From positions 1 through 43,463 of the forward strand of contig JAAYUQ010000155.1 in the NCBI GenBank assembly GCA_012517575.1: a stretch of 43,463 nt of DNA, in the 5' to 3' direction. A program made the position numbers and the translations under genes. Position 1 is the first letter of the stretch, and each line of letters begins with the position of its first letter. The notes beneath the pieces were generated by a model that did no database searches, was not told the origin of the DNA, and saw only the letters and a program-made list of their open reading frames with translations. Of the stretch, positions 7,506-17,142 are shown piece by piece. The stretch comes from Bacteroidales bacterium (GTDB taxonomy: Bacteria > Bacteroidota > Bacteroidia > Bacteroidales > Paludibacteraceae).

Positions 7506-9791
7506 TCAAGATTTTACCTTTGATGGTTTAAAGAAGCGAAGTCGTAAAGCATTCAGCACCACCGTAACAGAACTGAAACTCATAGCTGCTGCCGCAAACA
7601 TGGGACTGAGTTGCCAACCAAGTAACGGATAAAAAATACCTGCTGCCAAAGGAATACCGATAACATTGTAGAAAAATGCCCAAAAGAGATTCTCCTTAAT
7701 GTTCCGTATCACGGCGTTACTCAGCCGAATGGCTGAAACTGCATCCATCAGGTCATTTCGCATCAGCACAACATCTGCCGATTCGATAGCAATATCGGTT
7801 CCGGCGCCAATGGCAATTCCCAAATCTGCACGCATCAAAGCCGGCGCATCATTAATGCCATCTCCTACCATTGCAACTTTTTTCCCTTCCTTTTGCAAAT
7901 TTACAATGATTTTGTCCTTTTCCTGAGGTAACACTTCAGAAAAAACTGCTGTAATGCCCAATTGACGCTGAACAGCAGCAGCCGTTTTTTGGTGATCGCC
8001 AGTGAGCATGACAACTTCCAATCCCAAAGCTCGAAATTGATCCACAGCTTCTTTGCTGGTTGGCTTCAACGGATCGGCAACGGCAATCACTCCTAATACT
8101 TTTTCTCTTGAAGCTACAAACAAGGGCGTTTTTCCTTCTTCAGCCAGTTGTGTGGCAATCACATCGAAATCCTGTACATCTATTTTCTGCTCTTCAATTA
8201 ATTGTCTGTTTCCTATCAGAAAATAATTTCCGCCAGCTTCAGCAACAATCCCTTTTCCGGGCAGTGAAGTGAAATTTTCAACTGCAAAGGTTTCCAGTTG
8301 TATTTTATCTGCTTTTTCTAAAATTGCTTCCGCTAAAGGATGTTCCGAAAGTTTTTCCAACGATGCAGCTATTTGTAGCAATTCATCTTGCATAATGGCT
8401 GATGATGGAATAATATCAGTAACCTGAGGTTTTCCCATTGTTAATGTCCCGGTTTTATCGAGTACCACTGTATTAATTTTGTGTGCCATCTCCAGCGAAG
8501 CTGCCGATTTTATCAAAATTCCGTGTTCAGCTCCTTTTCCTGTTCCAACCATAATTGCAACCGGTGTGGCCAGTCCCAAAGCACACGGACACGAAATTAC
8601 CAGAACTGAAATGGCAATGGACAAGGAAAAATCAAAAGAATAACCCAAAGAAAACCAAACAATCCCAGCTACTAAGGCAATAAAAATAACCACAGGGACA
8701 AAAATGCTGCTTATTTTATCCGCCAATTTTGAAATTGGAGCTTTTGATGAAGAGGCTTCTTCCACCAATTGAATAATGTGCGAAAGAGTAGTATCATTTC
8801 CCACTTGAGTTGCTTTTAGCGTAAGATAACCGGATTTGTTAATGCTGGCAGACAATACTTTGTCGCCTCTCTGCTTGAAAACAGGGATACTTTCACCGGT
8901 AAGCGCCGATTCATCTACTGTGGAACTTCCGCTTTCCACCACACCATCCACAGGAATGCGCTGACCGGGACGAACAGCTACTATATCGCCTACTTTAACT
9001 TCCTCTGCCAGAACTTCCATTTCTGTCCCGTCTCTAATCACAGTTGCCGTTTTGGGGGATAAATCCATCAATTGGGTAATCGCCCGCGATGTTTGACTTT
9101 TCGATCGCGATTCGAGATATTTTCCAAGCGTAATCAAAGTCAAAATAGTTGCCCCCGATTCAAAATACATATTGTGAGCAAACTGATGCACCAACTCCGG
9201 TTGGGTATGTCCCAATCCGTATGCAATTTTGTACAATCCGTAAATTCCGTATAAAATGGCCGCCGAAGAACCTATGGCAATCAATGAATCCATATTGGGA
9301 GCAGCCTTAAAAAGCATTTTGAAACCGTTTCTGAAATACTTTTCGTTTACCATTGCAATGGGCAGCGTCAACAAAAACTGAGTAAAAGCAAAAATCATTG
9401 TATTTTCTTCTCCTTTGAAAAAAGCCGGTATATAAAAACCCAGCATGGAACCCATTGACAAATAAAGCAACGGAATCCAGAAACCAAAAGAAATCCACCA
9501 GCGTTTTTGCATTTCCTGCTGCTCCTTTTGAACAAAATCTATTTTCTTTGTTTCCCGATTCGCTGTTTGTTCTGAAATGGATTGTACATGCGCTTCGTAT
9601 CCTGCTTTATCTACGGCTTCTTCTATTTTTTCAGTATTGACTGCAGATTCATCAAAATCTACTATCATACTGTTGGTCAGCAGGTTGACATTTACTTTTT
9701 TCACACCTTCCAGCTTCCCTACATCTTTTTCAATGTGAGCTGCACAGGCTGCGCAACTCATACCGCCAACATCAAATTTTTCGGTTTTCAT
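7506..9791 (-). CDS. copA: copper-exporting P1B-type ATPase
   Basis: This 761-residue heavy-metal ATPase moves Cu+ (or Ag+) out of the cytoplasm across the inner membrane. It has one N-terminal HMA domain with the metal motif GMSCAAC (residues 9-15), then membrane helices, the TGES actuator loop (ALTGESIPV), the transport motif CPC (residues 401-403, ISCPCALGLATP), the phosphorylation site DKTGTLTMG (Asp445), the HP motif (SEHPLAEAI) and the hinge GDGINDAPAL. All catalytic motifs are intact and length is normal. CPC and GMxCxxC indicate Cu+ rather than Zn/Cd specificity. No copper chaperone or copper-responsive regulator gene is adjacent. It seems to be a single-gene unit; the gene on its right is divergent. 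Confidence 0.96.
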   Translation of the reverse strand: MKTEKFDVGGMSCAACAAHIEKDVGKLEGVKKVNVNLLTNSMIVDFDESAVNTEKIEEAVDKAGYEAHVQSISEQTANRETKKIDFVQKEQQEMQKRWWISFGFWIPLLYLSMGSMLGFYIPAFFKGEENTMIFAFTQFLLTLPIAMVNEKYFRNGFKMLFKAAPNMDSLIAIGSSAAILYGIYGLYKIAYGLGHTQPELVHQFAHNMYFESGATILTLITLGKYLESRSKSQTSRAITQLMDLSPKTATVIRDGTEMEVLAEEVKVGDIVAVRPGQRIPVDGVVESGSSTVDESALTGESIPVFKQRGDKVLSASINKSGYLTLKATQVGNDTTLSHIIQLVEEASSSKAPISKLADKISSIFVPVVIFIALVAGIVWFSLGYSFDFSLSIAISVLVISCPCALGLATPVAIMVGTGKGAEHGILIKSAASLEMAHKINTVVLDKTGTLTMGKPQVTDIIPSSAIMQDELLQIAASLEKLSEHPLAEAILEKADKIQLETFAVENFTSLPGKGIVAEAGGNYFLIGNRQLIEEQKIDVQDFDVIATQLAEEGKTPLFVASREKVLGVIAVADPLKPTSKEAVDQFRALGLEVVMLTGDHQKTAAAVQRQLGITAVFSEVLPQEKDKIIVNLQKEGKKVAMVGDGINDAPALMRADLGIAIGAGTDIAIESADVVLMRNDLMDAVSAIRLSNAVIRNIKENLFWAFFYNVIGIPLAAGIFYPLLGWQLSPMFAAAAMSFSSVTVVLNALRLRFFKPSKVKS

Positions 9792-10012
9792 TTGTCGTTG
9801 TATGAATATAATTTTTTTTTCATAAAAACAGATAAATCATCATTTGGTTCACATCTATCTCTAAAAAATTTATTTTCCCATCAAAGGGAATACAAAGTAA
9901 ACATATAAAATTAATAAAAGTTAATTTTATCGATTCTCAAATCAAAACCCTTCTTTCTTTACGTCTAATCAATAAACAAACATTATATTTACTTCTAAAA
10001 ATTCCAAACATT

Positions 10013-10639
10013 ATGAAAAAACTTGTATTATTTGTGTTTTCACTGATACTCTTTTCAGGTATCGGTTTTTCACAGAACAAATCTGATGAAAATTTCCATC
10101 CTTCGTTACCGGCAGCGCTGGAAAATCTTACTCAGCGGGAGAAAGATTCCATCTTGCTCAATAAACTTTCGCCCGAACAACTGCTGGAGCTGAAAAAAGC
10201 AGAATTGGATAACGAGAAAAAAAAGATTGAAGGCAATGCACGAGAAGACATGCCACTTACAGGATTCCAAATTTTCATGATTGTGGTTGCACCTTTCCTT
10301 TTCGTTATTGTGTTGATATGGATTATTTATGCTGCAAAAAACAGGGAGTCGAAACGAAAATTTGATCTGTATATGAAAGCATTGGAAATGGGACAGCCTG
10401 TTCCTGAAGATTTTTTCCAGAAAGATAAAAAGGATAAGCCGAACTCCAATTTAAAAAAAGGTGTATTGTGGGCTGCCGTGGGACTTTCTCTGCTTATTTA
10501 CTTCCTTATCACACACAATAATGATGGACTGATTGTAGGAATTGTTCCAACTTTTGTGGGCATTGGATATTTAGTAGTACATTTTTACGATCGGTCAAAA
10601 GAAAAACAACCAATTGAGCAGAATGAGCAACAGGGATGA
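10013..10639 (+). CDS. DUF6249-like membrane protein
   Basis: The 208-residue product has a signal peptide (MKKLVLFVFSLILFSGIGFS), a charged periplasmic stretch with heptad-like Leu, Lys and Glu (residues about 45-80), and three hydrophobic segments in the second half (FQIFMIVVAPFLFVIVLIWIIYA, GVLWAAVGLSLLIYFLI, GLIVGIVPTFVGIGYLVV) separated by a basic loop, KNRESKRKFDLYMKALEMGQPVPEDFF. This matches the layout of DUF6249 proteins of Bacteroidota. It is the first gene of a compact operon: its end overlaps the sigma-factor start by 17 nt. The role is unknown; given the context it might modulate the sigma factor. Confidence 0.75.
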   Translation: MKKLVLFVFSLILFSGIGFSQNKSDENFHPSLPAALENLTQREKDSILLNKLSPEQLLELKKAELDNEKKKIEGNAREDMPLTGFQIFMIVVAPFLFVIVLIWIIYAAKNRESKRKFDLYMKALEMGQPVPEDFFQKDKKDKPNSNLKKGVLWAAVGLSLLIYFLITHNNDGLIVGIVPTFVGIGYLVVHFYDRSKEKQPIEQNEQQG

Positions 10640-11168
10640 TCTGTATTGGATAACACAATTCACCTTGATAGGCGACAATAAAGCTTTTGAAAAACTCATT
10701 GGCAAATATCAATCGCCCATTCGCCGGTTCTTTCTGAACTTGACAATGGGCGATGCCTCATTGAGCGACGATTTGGCACAGGAAACCTTTATGAAGGCAT
10801 TTGTAAATATTCACTCGTTTCAGGCTTTGTCCAACTTTTCCACATGGCTTTATCGCATCGCTTACAATGTGTATTACGACTCTGTTCGGACACGAAAACA
10901 ATTTATTGAACTCAACGTACCAGAAGTTGATCTGTATCATCAAACCAACAATGCTTTTTCGGCAGAAAAAATTGATTTTTATAAAGCTTTACAACAACTG
11001 AAAAAAGAAGAACAAACTGCGCTCATTTTACATTATATGGAAGACAAAACCCAGAAAGAAATTGCAAAAATCATGAATTGCCCACAAGGAACGGTAAAAA
11101 CATACCTGCTAAAAGGAAGAACCAAACTAATAGATTATCTAAATAATGAAAGTTATGACAAAAAATGA
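10623..11168 (+). CDS. ECF-type RNA polymerase sigma factor
   Basis: The 181-residue protein has region 2 (IGKYQSPIRRFFLNLTMGDASLSDDLAQETFMKAFVNIHSFQALSNFSTWLYRIAYNVYYD) and region 4 (ALQQLKKEEQTALILHYMEDKTQKEIAKIMNCPQGTVKTYLLKGRTKLIDYL), separated by a short linker, as in sigma-70 family group 4. The start is the ATG at 10623; a TTG three codons upstream is less likely. It overlaps the upstream DUF6249-like gene by 17 nt and the downstream gene by 14 nt, so the three are translationally coupled. No FecR or zinc anti-sigma gene is adjacent, so the partner is probably one of the flanking membrane proteins. The target promoters are unknown. Confidence 0.93.
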   Translation: MSNRDDLYWITQFTLIGDNKAFEKLIGKYQSPIRRFFLNLTMGDASLSDDLAQETFMKAFVNIHSFQALSNFSTWLYRIAYNVYYDSVRTRKQFIELNVPEVDLYHQTNNAFSAEKIDFYKALQQLKKEEQTALILHYMEDKTQKEIAKIMNCPQGTVKTYLLKGRTKLIDYLNNESYDKK

Positions 11169-11481
11169 AAAGACAGAAGAAAAATTAAAAGAATTTTTCA
11201 AAACTTATAAAACGGAAATACCTGATAATGGGTTTTCTTCTAAAGTCATGCATCAACTGCCGACTGAAAAAGATCATTCATGGATTGTGTGGCTGATTGG
11301 TGCTGCAGGAACTTCGTTTTTGTTATTCTTTTACATCCATACCGGGATACTGCTGAATTTTATCGAAAATCTAATGATTATGCACTTCGATACGTTATTG
11401 ATTTCAACAGCTGTTTTTCCGCTTATTTGTGGAATCGCAATTTTAGTATGGAGTAAAAACGAAAAAACTTTTTTCACTTGA
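11155..11481 (+). CDS. DUF5056-like small membrane protein, candidate anti-sigma factor
   Basis: This product of about 108 residues starts MTKNEKTEEKLKEFFKTYKTEIPDNGFSSKVMHQLP, a cytoplasmic N-terminus of the DUF5056 type (short helix, then DNGFSxxVMxxLP), followed by two hydrophobic segments (IVWLIGAAGTSFLLFFYIHTGILL and DTLLISTAVFPLICGIAILVW). An ATG three codons upstream is an alternative start. It overlaps the end of the sigma-factor gene, a position typical of anti-sigma factors, and the cytoplasmic-head, membrane-tail layout fits that role. This is inference: no anti-sigma motif was recognised. It ends the operon before a weak hairpin. Confidence 0.75.
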   Translation: MTKNEKTEEKLKEFFKTYKTEIPDNGFSSKVMHQLPTEKDHSWIVWLIGAAGTSFLLFFYIHTGILLNFIENLMIMHFDTLLISTAVFPLICGIAILVWSKNEKTFFT

Positions 11482-11503
11482 AAAAATGACGATAAGAAAC
11501 TAA

Positions 11504-11537
11504 AAAGAGAAGTCTACGATGAAGCAAACCTCTCTTT
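11504..11537. terminator. weak hairpin between convergent sigma operon and rplS
   Basis: AAAGAGA and TCTCTTT form a 7-bp stem around a 20-nt loop between two convergent genes. The stem is short and the loop long, so terminator function is only a possibility. Confidence 0.3.
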
Positions 11538-11564
11538 ATAATTCTTTTTACCCGAAAAGTTGAT

Positions 11565-11915
11565 TTAAAATCTTCTTTCCTTGATTTTAGCCTTTTTGCC
11601 GGTCAAATTTCTCAAGTAATACAGTTTTGCACGACGTACTTTACCGTGCTTGTTTACCGTAATACTTTCGATGAACGGAGAATCCATAGGAAAAATTCGT
11701 TCTACGCCTACATTACCGGACATTTTACGAACTGTAAAATGCTTCTTTCCGCCTTGACCTGCGATTTTAATGACATCTCCCTTAAATTCCTGGATTCTTT
11801 CCTTGTTTCCTTCTTTAATGCGATAAGCAACCGTAATGGTGTCGCCACTTCTAAATTCAGGATAAGTTTTAACTTCCTGTTCAAAAGATTGTTCTGCAAT
11901 TTTTATTAAGTCCAT
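11565..11915 (-). CDS. rplS: 50S ribosomal protein L19
   Basis: The 116-residue protein matches bL19 over its whole length: [84 protein letters not shown]. It lies at the 30S-50S interface. It stands alone here, not in the rpsP-rimM-trmD-rplS operon of proteobacteria. A full Bacteroides-type promoter precedes it by about 80 nt. Confidence 0.98.
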   Translation of the reverse strand: MDLIKIAEQSFEQEVKTYPEFRSGDTITVAYRIKEGNKERIQEFKGDVIKIAGQGGKKHFTVRKMSGNVGVERIFPMDSPFIESITVNKHGKVRRAKLYYLRNLTGKKAKIKERRF

Positions 11916-11992
11916 CTCACTTGTTTTTTAAGTAACTACGCAATATACACAGACTTCCTCTATTCTGTCAGAGATTACGCATAATTGGTGTG

Positions 11993-12024
11993 CAAAAGTA
12001 CTCTTTTTTTTGAAAATTACCAAA
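11993..12024 (-). promoter_or_regulatory. rplS promoter
   Basis: The minus strand carries TTTG (12021-12024), 20 bp, then TACTTTTG (11993-12000), a perfect Bacteroides -33/-7 pair. The leader would be about 70 nt. Confidence 0.65.
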
Positions 12025-12247
12025 AACTCTTCATCTTTTTTATCAAATGTGTTTTTATAGATTTAAAGCTAAGTGTAAAAAAAATAGTTGTTTCGTTCTC
12101 ATTAAAAGCTTAATTTGACATTCCTTTAAACAATAAAACAAATGAAATTCCGAAAATGAAAACTGGGAAAAGTCAGCAGTATTAATAACTCCTGTCTTTC
12201 ATTACGAATTTCTAAAAAACAGGCAATAAAAATTCGATTTTTTTGGG

Positions 12248-12255
12248 TATCTTTG
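12248..12255 (+). promoter_or_regulatory. typA -7 element
   Basis: TATCTTTG matches TAnnTTTG and lies 27 nt upstream of the typA ATG. No good -33 TTTG is seen at the expected distance. Confidence 0.5.
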
Positions 12256-12282
12256 CAGGCTAAAAAAATAGCTCTTTAACTT

Positions 12283-14100
12283 ATGCAAAAAATTAGAAAT
12301 GTAGCCATAATTGCTCACGTCGACCACGGCAAAACCACTCTGGTAGACAAGATGTTGCTGGCAGGGCATCTGTTTCGCAACAACGAAAAAGTTGGCGAAC
12401 TCATTATGGATAATAATGAACTCGAACGCGAAAGAGGAATAACCATATTGGCAAAAAATGTTTCCATTAACTACAACGGATATAAAATCAATATTATAGA
12501 CACTCCGGGACACGCCGATTTCGGTGGGGAAGTAGAAAGAGTATTGAACATGGCTGATGGCGTTTTACTTGTTGTCGATGCCTTTGAAGGTCCCATGCCT
12601 CAAACCCGTTTTGTTCTCCAAAAAGCCATTCAAATGGGACTGATTCCCATTGTTGTTGTCAATAAAGTCGATAAGCCTAATTGCCGCCCTGATGAAGTTC
12701 AGGAAGCCGTTTTCGACTTAATGTATCATTTGGATGCCAATGAAGAACAGTTGAATTTTCACACTGTTTTCGGTTCAGCCAAACAAAATTGGATGTCGGA
12801 TGATTGGAAAAAACCAACCGACAATATTTTGCCTTTGCTGGATGCCATTATCAAGTATATTCCTGCTCCTCTCTATCTGGAAGGCTCTCCACAAATGCTC
12901 ATTACTTCGATGGATTATTCTCCTTACGTAGGAAGAATTGCTGTTGGCAGACTTCATCGGGGAACACTTCGTGAAGGGATGGACGTAAGTTTGGTGAGTC
13001 GCGATGGCAACATTTCAAAATCCCGTATCAAGGAGCTGCACACCTTCACAGGACTAGGAAGAACACGCACGGAAGAAGTAAAATCGGGCGATATTTGTGC
13101 ACTGGTGGGAATCGAGGGTTTTGAAATTGGCGATTCCATTGCAGATGCTCTCCAACCGGAGCCATTGAAACCAATTGCAGTAGATGAACCTACCATGAGT
13201 ATGGTTTTCACCATCAATAATTCGCCTTTTTACGGAAAAGAAGGAAAATTTGTTACTTCCCGTCATATTCATGAAAGGCTGATGCGAGAACTGGAAAAAG
13301 ATGTGGCTTTACGCGTGGAAAAAAATCCCGACTCGGATATATGGCACGTGTACGGAAGAGGTGTTTTACACCTTTCCATCCTGATAGAAACCATGCGCAG
13401 AGAAGGTTACGAACTTCAGGTAGGACAGCCACAGGTAATTTTCAAAGAAATAAACGGCGTTCGATGCGAACCGGTTGAACAGCTAAGCATTAATCTGCCC
13501 GAAGAATTTGCCGGAAAAATCATAGAAATGGTAGCTGCCCGCAAAGGCGAAATGCTGAGCATGGAAATACTGAACGACCGCGTTCAACTGGAATTTCAAA
13601 TTCCCTCTCGCGGTATTATCGGATTAAGGAATAACGTTCTTACAGCTTCAACGGGAGAAGCCGTGATGTCGCACCGTTTTCTGGAATACCAACCCTACAA
13701 AGGCGAAATTGAAAAAAGAAACAACGGATCACTTATTGCAATGGAGAGTGGCACAGCATTTGCTTATGCCATCGACAAATTGCAGGACAGAGGCAGATTT
13801 TTCATTTTTCCTCAGGAAGAAGTATATGCCGGTCAGGTTGTGGGTGAAAGCGCTAAAGAAGGCGACATTGTGGTGAATGTTACCAAGTCGAAAAAACTTA
13901 CCAACATGCGTGCTTCCGGCTCTGACGACAAAATTAAACTCACGCCTCCGGTAGTTTTCAGTCTTGAAGAAGCACTGGAATATATCAAGGAAGATGAATA
14001 TGTGGAAGTTACCCCAACAAAGATCCGCTTACGTAAAATTTATCTTGACGAGAATGAACGTAAACGCATGTCGAAAAAGTCGAATGTCCTGAGCGAATAA
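12283..14100 (+). CDS. typA: translational GTPase TypA/BipA
   Basis: This 605-residue ribosome-associated GTPase has all G motifs near the N-terminus: AHVDHGKTT (G1), RERGITI (switch I), [16 protein letters not shown] (G3) and NKVDKPNC (G4). It continues with EF-G-like domains II, III and V ([26 protein letters not shown]) and the BipA-specific C-terminal domain ending [11 protein letters not shown]. TypA supports ribosome assembly and stress or cold adaptation. Length is normal for the family. Confidence 0.98.
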   Translation: MQKIRNVAIIAHVDHGKTTLVDKMLLAGHLFRNNEKVGELIMDNNELERERGITILAKNVSINYNGYKINIIDTPGHADFGGEVERVLNMADGVLLVVDAFEGPMPQTRFVLQKAIQMGLIPIVVVNKVDKPNCRPDEVQEAVFDLMYHLDANEEQLNFHTVFGSAKQNWMSDDWKKPTDNILPLLDAIIKYIPAPLYLEGSPQMLITSMDYSPYVGRIAVGRLHRGTLREGMDVSLVSRDGNISKSRIKELHTFTGLGRTRTEEVKSGDICALVGIEGFEIGDSIADALQPEPLKPIAVDEPTMSMVFTINNSPFYGKEGKFVTSRHIHERLMRELEKDVALRVEKNPDSDIWHVYGRGVLHLSILIETMRREGYELQVGQPQVIFKEINGVRCEPVEQLSINLPEEFAGKIIEMVAARKGEMLSMEILNDRVQLEFQIPSRGIIGLRNNVLTASTGEAVMSHRFLEYQPYKGEIEKRNNGSLIAMESGTAFAYAIDKLQDRGRFFIFPQEEVYAGQVVGESAKEGDIVVNVTKSKKLTNMRASGSDDKIKLTPPVVFSLEEALEYIKEDEYVEVTPTKIRLRKIYLDENERKRMSKKSNVLSE

Positions 14101-14154
14101 GTATTTTTTTCGGAACAAAAACCATTACATTAAAACGACCGGGACACAAGAAAT

Positions 14155-14781
14155 ATGAAGAAAAAAATATGCTTGTTGGGATGTTTTTTGTTTTTCTTTG
14201 TAATTGACTTGTTTTCACAATTTTCAATACAAGGCGGCATCAACAGGGCATCAGAAATTTATGTCGAAAATAGCGCTTCAGAAACGAATCTGCTTGCATT
14301 AAAAAATCTGACGGGATACAACATTGGAATTCTTTACCAAACTCCACAAAATGGTTGGGGCATTGCCACAGGCATTTCCCTCTCTCAAAAAGGCAGTATT
14401 ATTAATTCTGACAGCTTGACAGATGTTTACCGACAGTTCAGTTATCTGGAAATTCCTCTGCATGTACGTTATAGTTTTTGTTTTGGAGATATAGGATTGT
14501 TTGGATTTGGAGGGGTTTATGGCGCATATGCTTTAAATGGACAAAAAATTTCAGAAACGCTGGAAAGCAGAAGCAAAGAAAATTTTACTTATCCCGATTT
14601 TAACAACCATATTGATTATGGCTACACCTTTGGAGCCGGCATTCAATTTTTTAAAAAAATTCAGATTCAGGCCACATGGAATCAGGGATTAAAAAGCCTA
14701 ACCAATTATTTGAACGGTGAAAAGGAAGTCTTTTCTACAAAAAATAAAATATTTTCTGTCAATCTGTCATATTTATTTTAA
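14155..14781 (+). CDS. outer-membrane beta-barrel protein (PorT-like fold)
   Basis: The 208-residue product has a signal peptide (MKKKICLLGCFLFFFVIDLFS) and then alternating amphipathic strands typical of a small beta-barrel (FSIQGGINRASE, NIGILYQTPQNGWGIATGISLSQKG, YLEIPLHVRYSF, YTFGAGIQFFKKIQIQATWNQGL), ending in the outer-membrane signature NLSYLF. The YLEIPLHVRY strand resembles the PorT-type outer_membrane_beta-barrel family. It follows typA by 54 nt on the same strand. No specific function can be inferred. Confidence 0.75.
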   Translation: MKKKICLLGCFLFFFVIDLFSQFSIQGGINRASEIYVENSASETNLLALKNLTGYNIGILYQTPQNGWGIATGISLSQKGSIINSDSLTDVYRQFSYLEIPLHVRYSFCFGDIGLFGFGGVYGAYALNGQKISETLESRSKENFTYPDFNNHIDYGYTFGAGIQFFKKIQIQATWNQGLKSLTNYLNGEKEVFSTKNKIFSVNLSYLF

Positions 14782-14876
14782 GGACTTCTTTACTATAATA
14801 TTTTTAATAGATTTAACCAGCACCGACAATAAAATTTAATTTCAATTTTTTGAAGGTCAGAGTATTTATTCAGAAA

Positions 14877-14909
14877 TTTGGGAAAGTTCCTCTTTTTTTC
14901 GTACTTTTG
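14877..14909 (+). promoter_or_regulatory. tig promoter
   Basis: TTTG (14877-14880), 21 bp, then TACTTTTG (14902-14909) make a good Bacteroides-type promoter 42 nt upstream of the tig ATG. Confidence 0.6.
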
Positions 14910-14950
14910 CACTTCATTTCAAAAATTATAAATATCAGAAAACTAACAGT

Positions 14951-16306
14951 ATGAACATTGTTAAAAAAGACCTCGATCAGAACAATGCAGTAGTAACCCT
15001 GCACGTTGAAAAAGCCGATTACGCCGAAAATGTTGAAAAAAATCTCCGCGATTTACGTAAAAAAGCCAATATTCCCGGTTTTCGACCCGGAATGGTTCCA
15101 ATGAGCCTGTTGAAAAAAATGTATGGAAAATCTGTCATGGCTGACGAAATCAACAAACTGATTGCAGAAAAACTTTACGATTATATTCGCGAAAACGATT
15201 TGAATATATTGGGTGATCCGCTGCCAAACGAAACCGAACAGCCGGAAATAGATTTCAATGCTCAGGAAGAGTTTGATTTTGTTTTCGATCTTGGACTGGC
15301 TCCCGATTTTGAAATTGAATTGTCTAAAGATATCAAAATAAATTATTACAACATTGCCGTAACCGATCAAATGATTGAAGATCAAATAAAAAGCTATCAG
15401 CAAAGATTTGGTCGTTACGAAGAGTAAGAAACAGTGGAAGAAAACGATATGTTGCGAGGCGATGTTATTGAATTGGAAAACGGAGAGGAAAAGAAAAACG
15501 GAATGCAGGTTTTGGACGCCATGCTTACACCTGCCTACATCGCCGACCCTGAACAAAAAACACTGTTTTTGAATGCCAAAAAAGGCGAGGAAATTATATT
15601 CAATCCGGCCAAAGCATTCGGCAACGAAACAGAATTGGCTTCATTTCTGAAAATTTCTAAGGAACAAGCTAAAGAAATTACATCCGATTTCCGCTTCAAA
15701 ATCAACAATATTACACGTTATTTGGAAAGTGAAATCAATCAGGAACTGTTCGACAAAGTTTTTGGAGAAAATACGGTAAGCGATGAACAGGAATTTCGTG
15801 AAAGAATAAAAGAAATGATCGCTAACAATTTGAAAGAAAATAGCGACTATCGATTTGGGATTGATGCCAAAAAAACTCTCGTGGAAAAATTCAAGGATCT
15901 GACCTTTCCTGATACTTTCCTGAAACGCTGGTTACTGAATTCCAATAAAAACCTGACCAGTGAACAAATAGATTCGGATTATCCAAAAATGATCGAAGAC
16001 CTTACTTGGCAACTTATCAAGGAAAAGCTGATAAAAAAATATGAAATCAAAGTAAACGAAGAAGATGTTGAAAATTATGCCAAAGACTTTGCTAAAGCAC
16101 AACTCGCTCAATATGGCATAAGTGGAACCAACGATGATATTATTACAAATTATGCCAAAAGTCTGCTTGAAAAGGAAGAAACTCTGAGAAACTTCGTCGA
16201 ACGTGCGGGCGACAATAAAGTGATTGCAGCCATCAGGGAAGCCGTTGATGTTCAGATGAAAGAAATCAGTGCTGAAGAATTTGACAAATTGTTTGAAGAA
16301 AATTAA
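14951..16306 (+). pseudogene. tig: trigger factor, interrupted by one in-frame TAA
   Basis: Trigger factor binds the ribosome at the exit tunnel and chaperones nascent chains. Two frames in the same phase together give a full-length protein of about 450 residues: 14951-15424 (N-terminal ribosome-binding domain with the signature GFRPGMVP at about residues 37-44) and 15428-16306 (rest of the PPIase-like domain and the helical C-terminus). They are separated only by TAA at 15425-15427: RYEE, stop, ETVEENDMLRGD. Homologues run straight through this point with a non-conserved residue. No base is gained or lost, so it is a point change, not a frameshift. A GTG two codons after the stop could restart translation, but the product would lack the ribosome-binding domain. 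Sequencing error, true nonsense mutation and readthrough are all open. Confidence 0.85.
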
Positions 16307-16412
16307 AAATTTTTCCGTGAATACTCTTAACTGCAAAACAAAAAACGGTTTAATTTGTTTTTATTGACGACTTTTTTAAGTCCCTATTTAAAAATAAACT
16401 CAAAAACCTTAA

Positions 16413-17132
16413 ATGAAAAAGAAAGGAAACAATATGAATCAAAAAAATATAAGAAGCGATTTTCGCAATTTTGCAACCCGACATATGGGAATAAACGGAT
16501 TAGCCATCGACCAGTATGCAGGCTTTATAAATGACAGTTACATTTCTCCCACCATCTTGGAAGAACGTCAACTGAATGTTACACAAATGGACGTTTTCTC
16601 CCGATTAATGATGGACAGAATTATTTTTCTGGGAACTGAAATTGATGATTATGCTTCAAACGTTATCGAAGCGCAGCTGCTTTATCTCGATTCGGCCGAA
16701 CCGGGAAAAGATATTTCTCTTTATTTGAATACACCAGGCGGATCAGTTTATGCTGGACTGGGAATTTACGACACCATGCAGTACATTAGCTCAGATGTTT
16801 CTACCATTTGCACGGGCATGGCTGCTTCTATGGGCGCCATTTTGCTGGTAGCAGGAACCAAAGGAAAACGATTTGCCCTGAAACATTCGCGCATCATGAT
16901 TCATCAGCCGATGGGTGGCGCTCAGGGACAGGCTTCCGATATTGAAATCACAGCCCGAGAAATACAAAAAATGAAACAGGAACTTTACAACATTATTGCT
17001 GAACATTCGGGGAATTCGTTCGAGAAAATCGAAAAAGATGCTGACCGCGATTATTGGATGACTTCACAAGAAGCACTGGAATACGGCATGATAGATAAAG
17101 TGCTGATTAACGAGCGAAAGAGCAAAAAATAA
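16413..17132 (+). CDS. clpP: ATP-dependent Clp protease proteolytic subunit
   Basis: The serine protease subunit forms a tetradecamer with ClpX or another Clp ATPase. The protein (239 residues from the first ATG, 232 from an ATG at 16434) has the catalytic Ser in [12 protein letters not shown], the His in [20 protein letters not shown] and the Asp in DADRDYWM. The signature [27 protein letters not shown] marks the end of the N-terminal segment. It has a slightly longer, basic N-terminus than usual. It lies between tig and clpX, the classic tig-clpP-clpX order, 10 nt before clpX and so cotranscribed with it. Confidence 0.97.
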   Translation: MKKKGNNMNQKNIRSDFRNFATRHMGINGLAIDQYAGFINDSYISPTILEERQLNVTQMDVFSRLMMDRIIFLGTEIDDYASNVIEAQLLYLDSAEPGKDISLYLNTPGGSVYAGLGIYDTMQYISSDVSTICTGMAASMGAILLVAGTKGKRFALKHSRIMIHQPMGGAQGQASDIEITAREIQKMKQELYNIIAEHSGNSFEKIEKDADRDYWMTSQEALEYGMIDKVLINERKSKK

Positions 17133-17142
17133 AATCGATATT

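Larger units (their letters stand above)
11916..12282. other. gene-free interval between rplS and typA
   Basis: These 367 bp separate divergent rplS and typA. They hold the two opposing promoters listed separately; nothing else was recognised in the AT-rich middle part. Confidence 0.6.
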
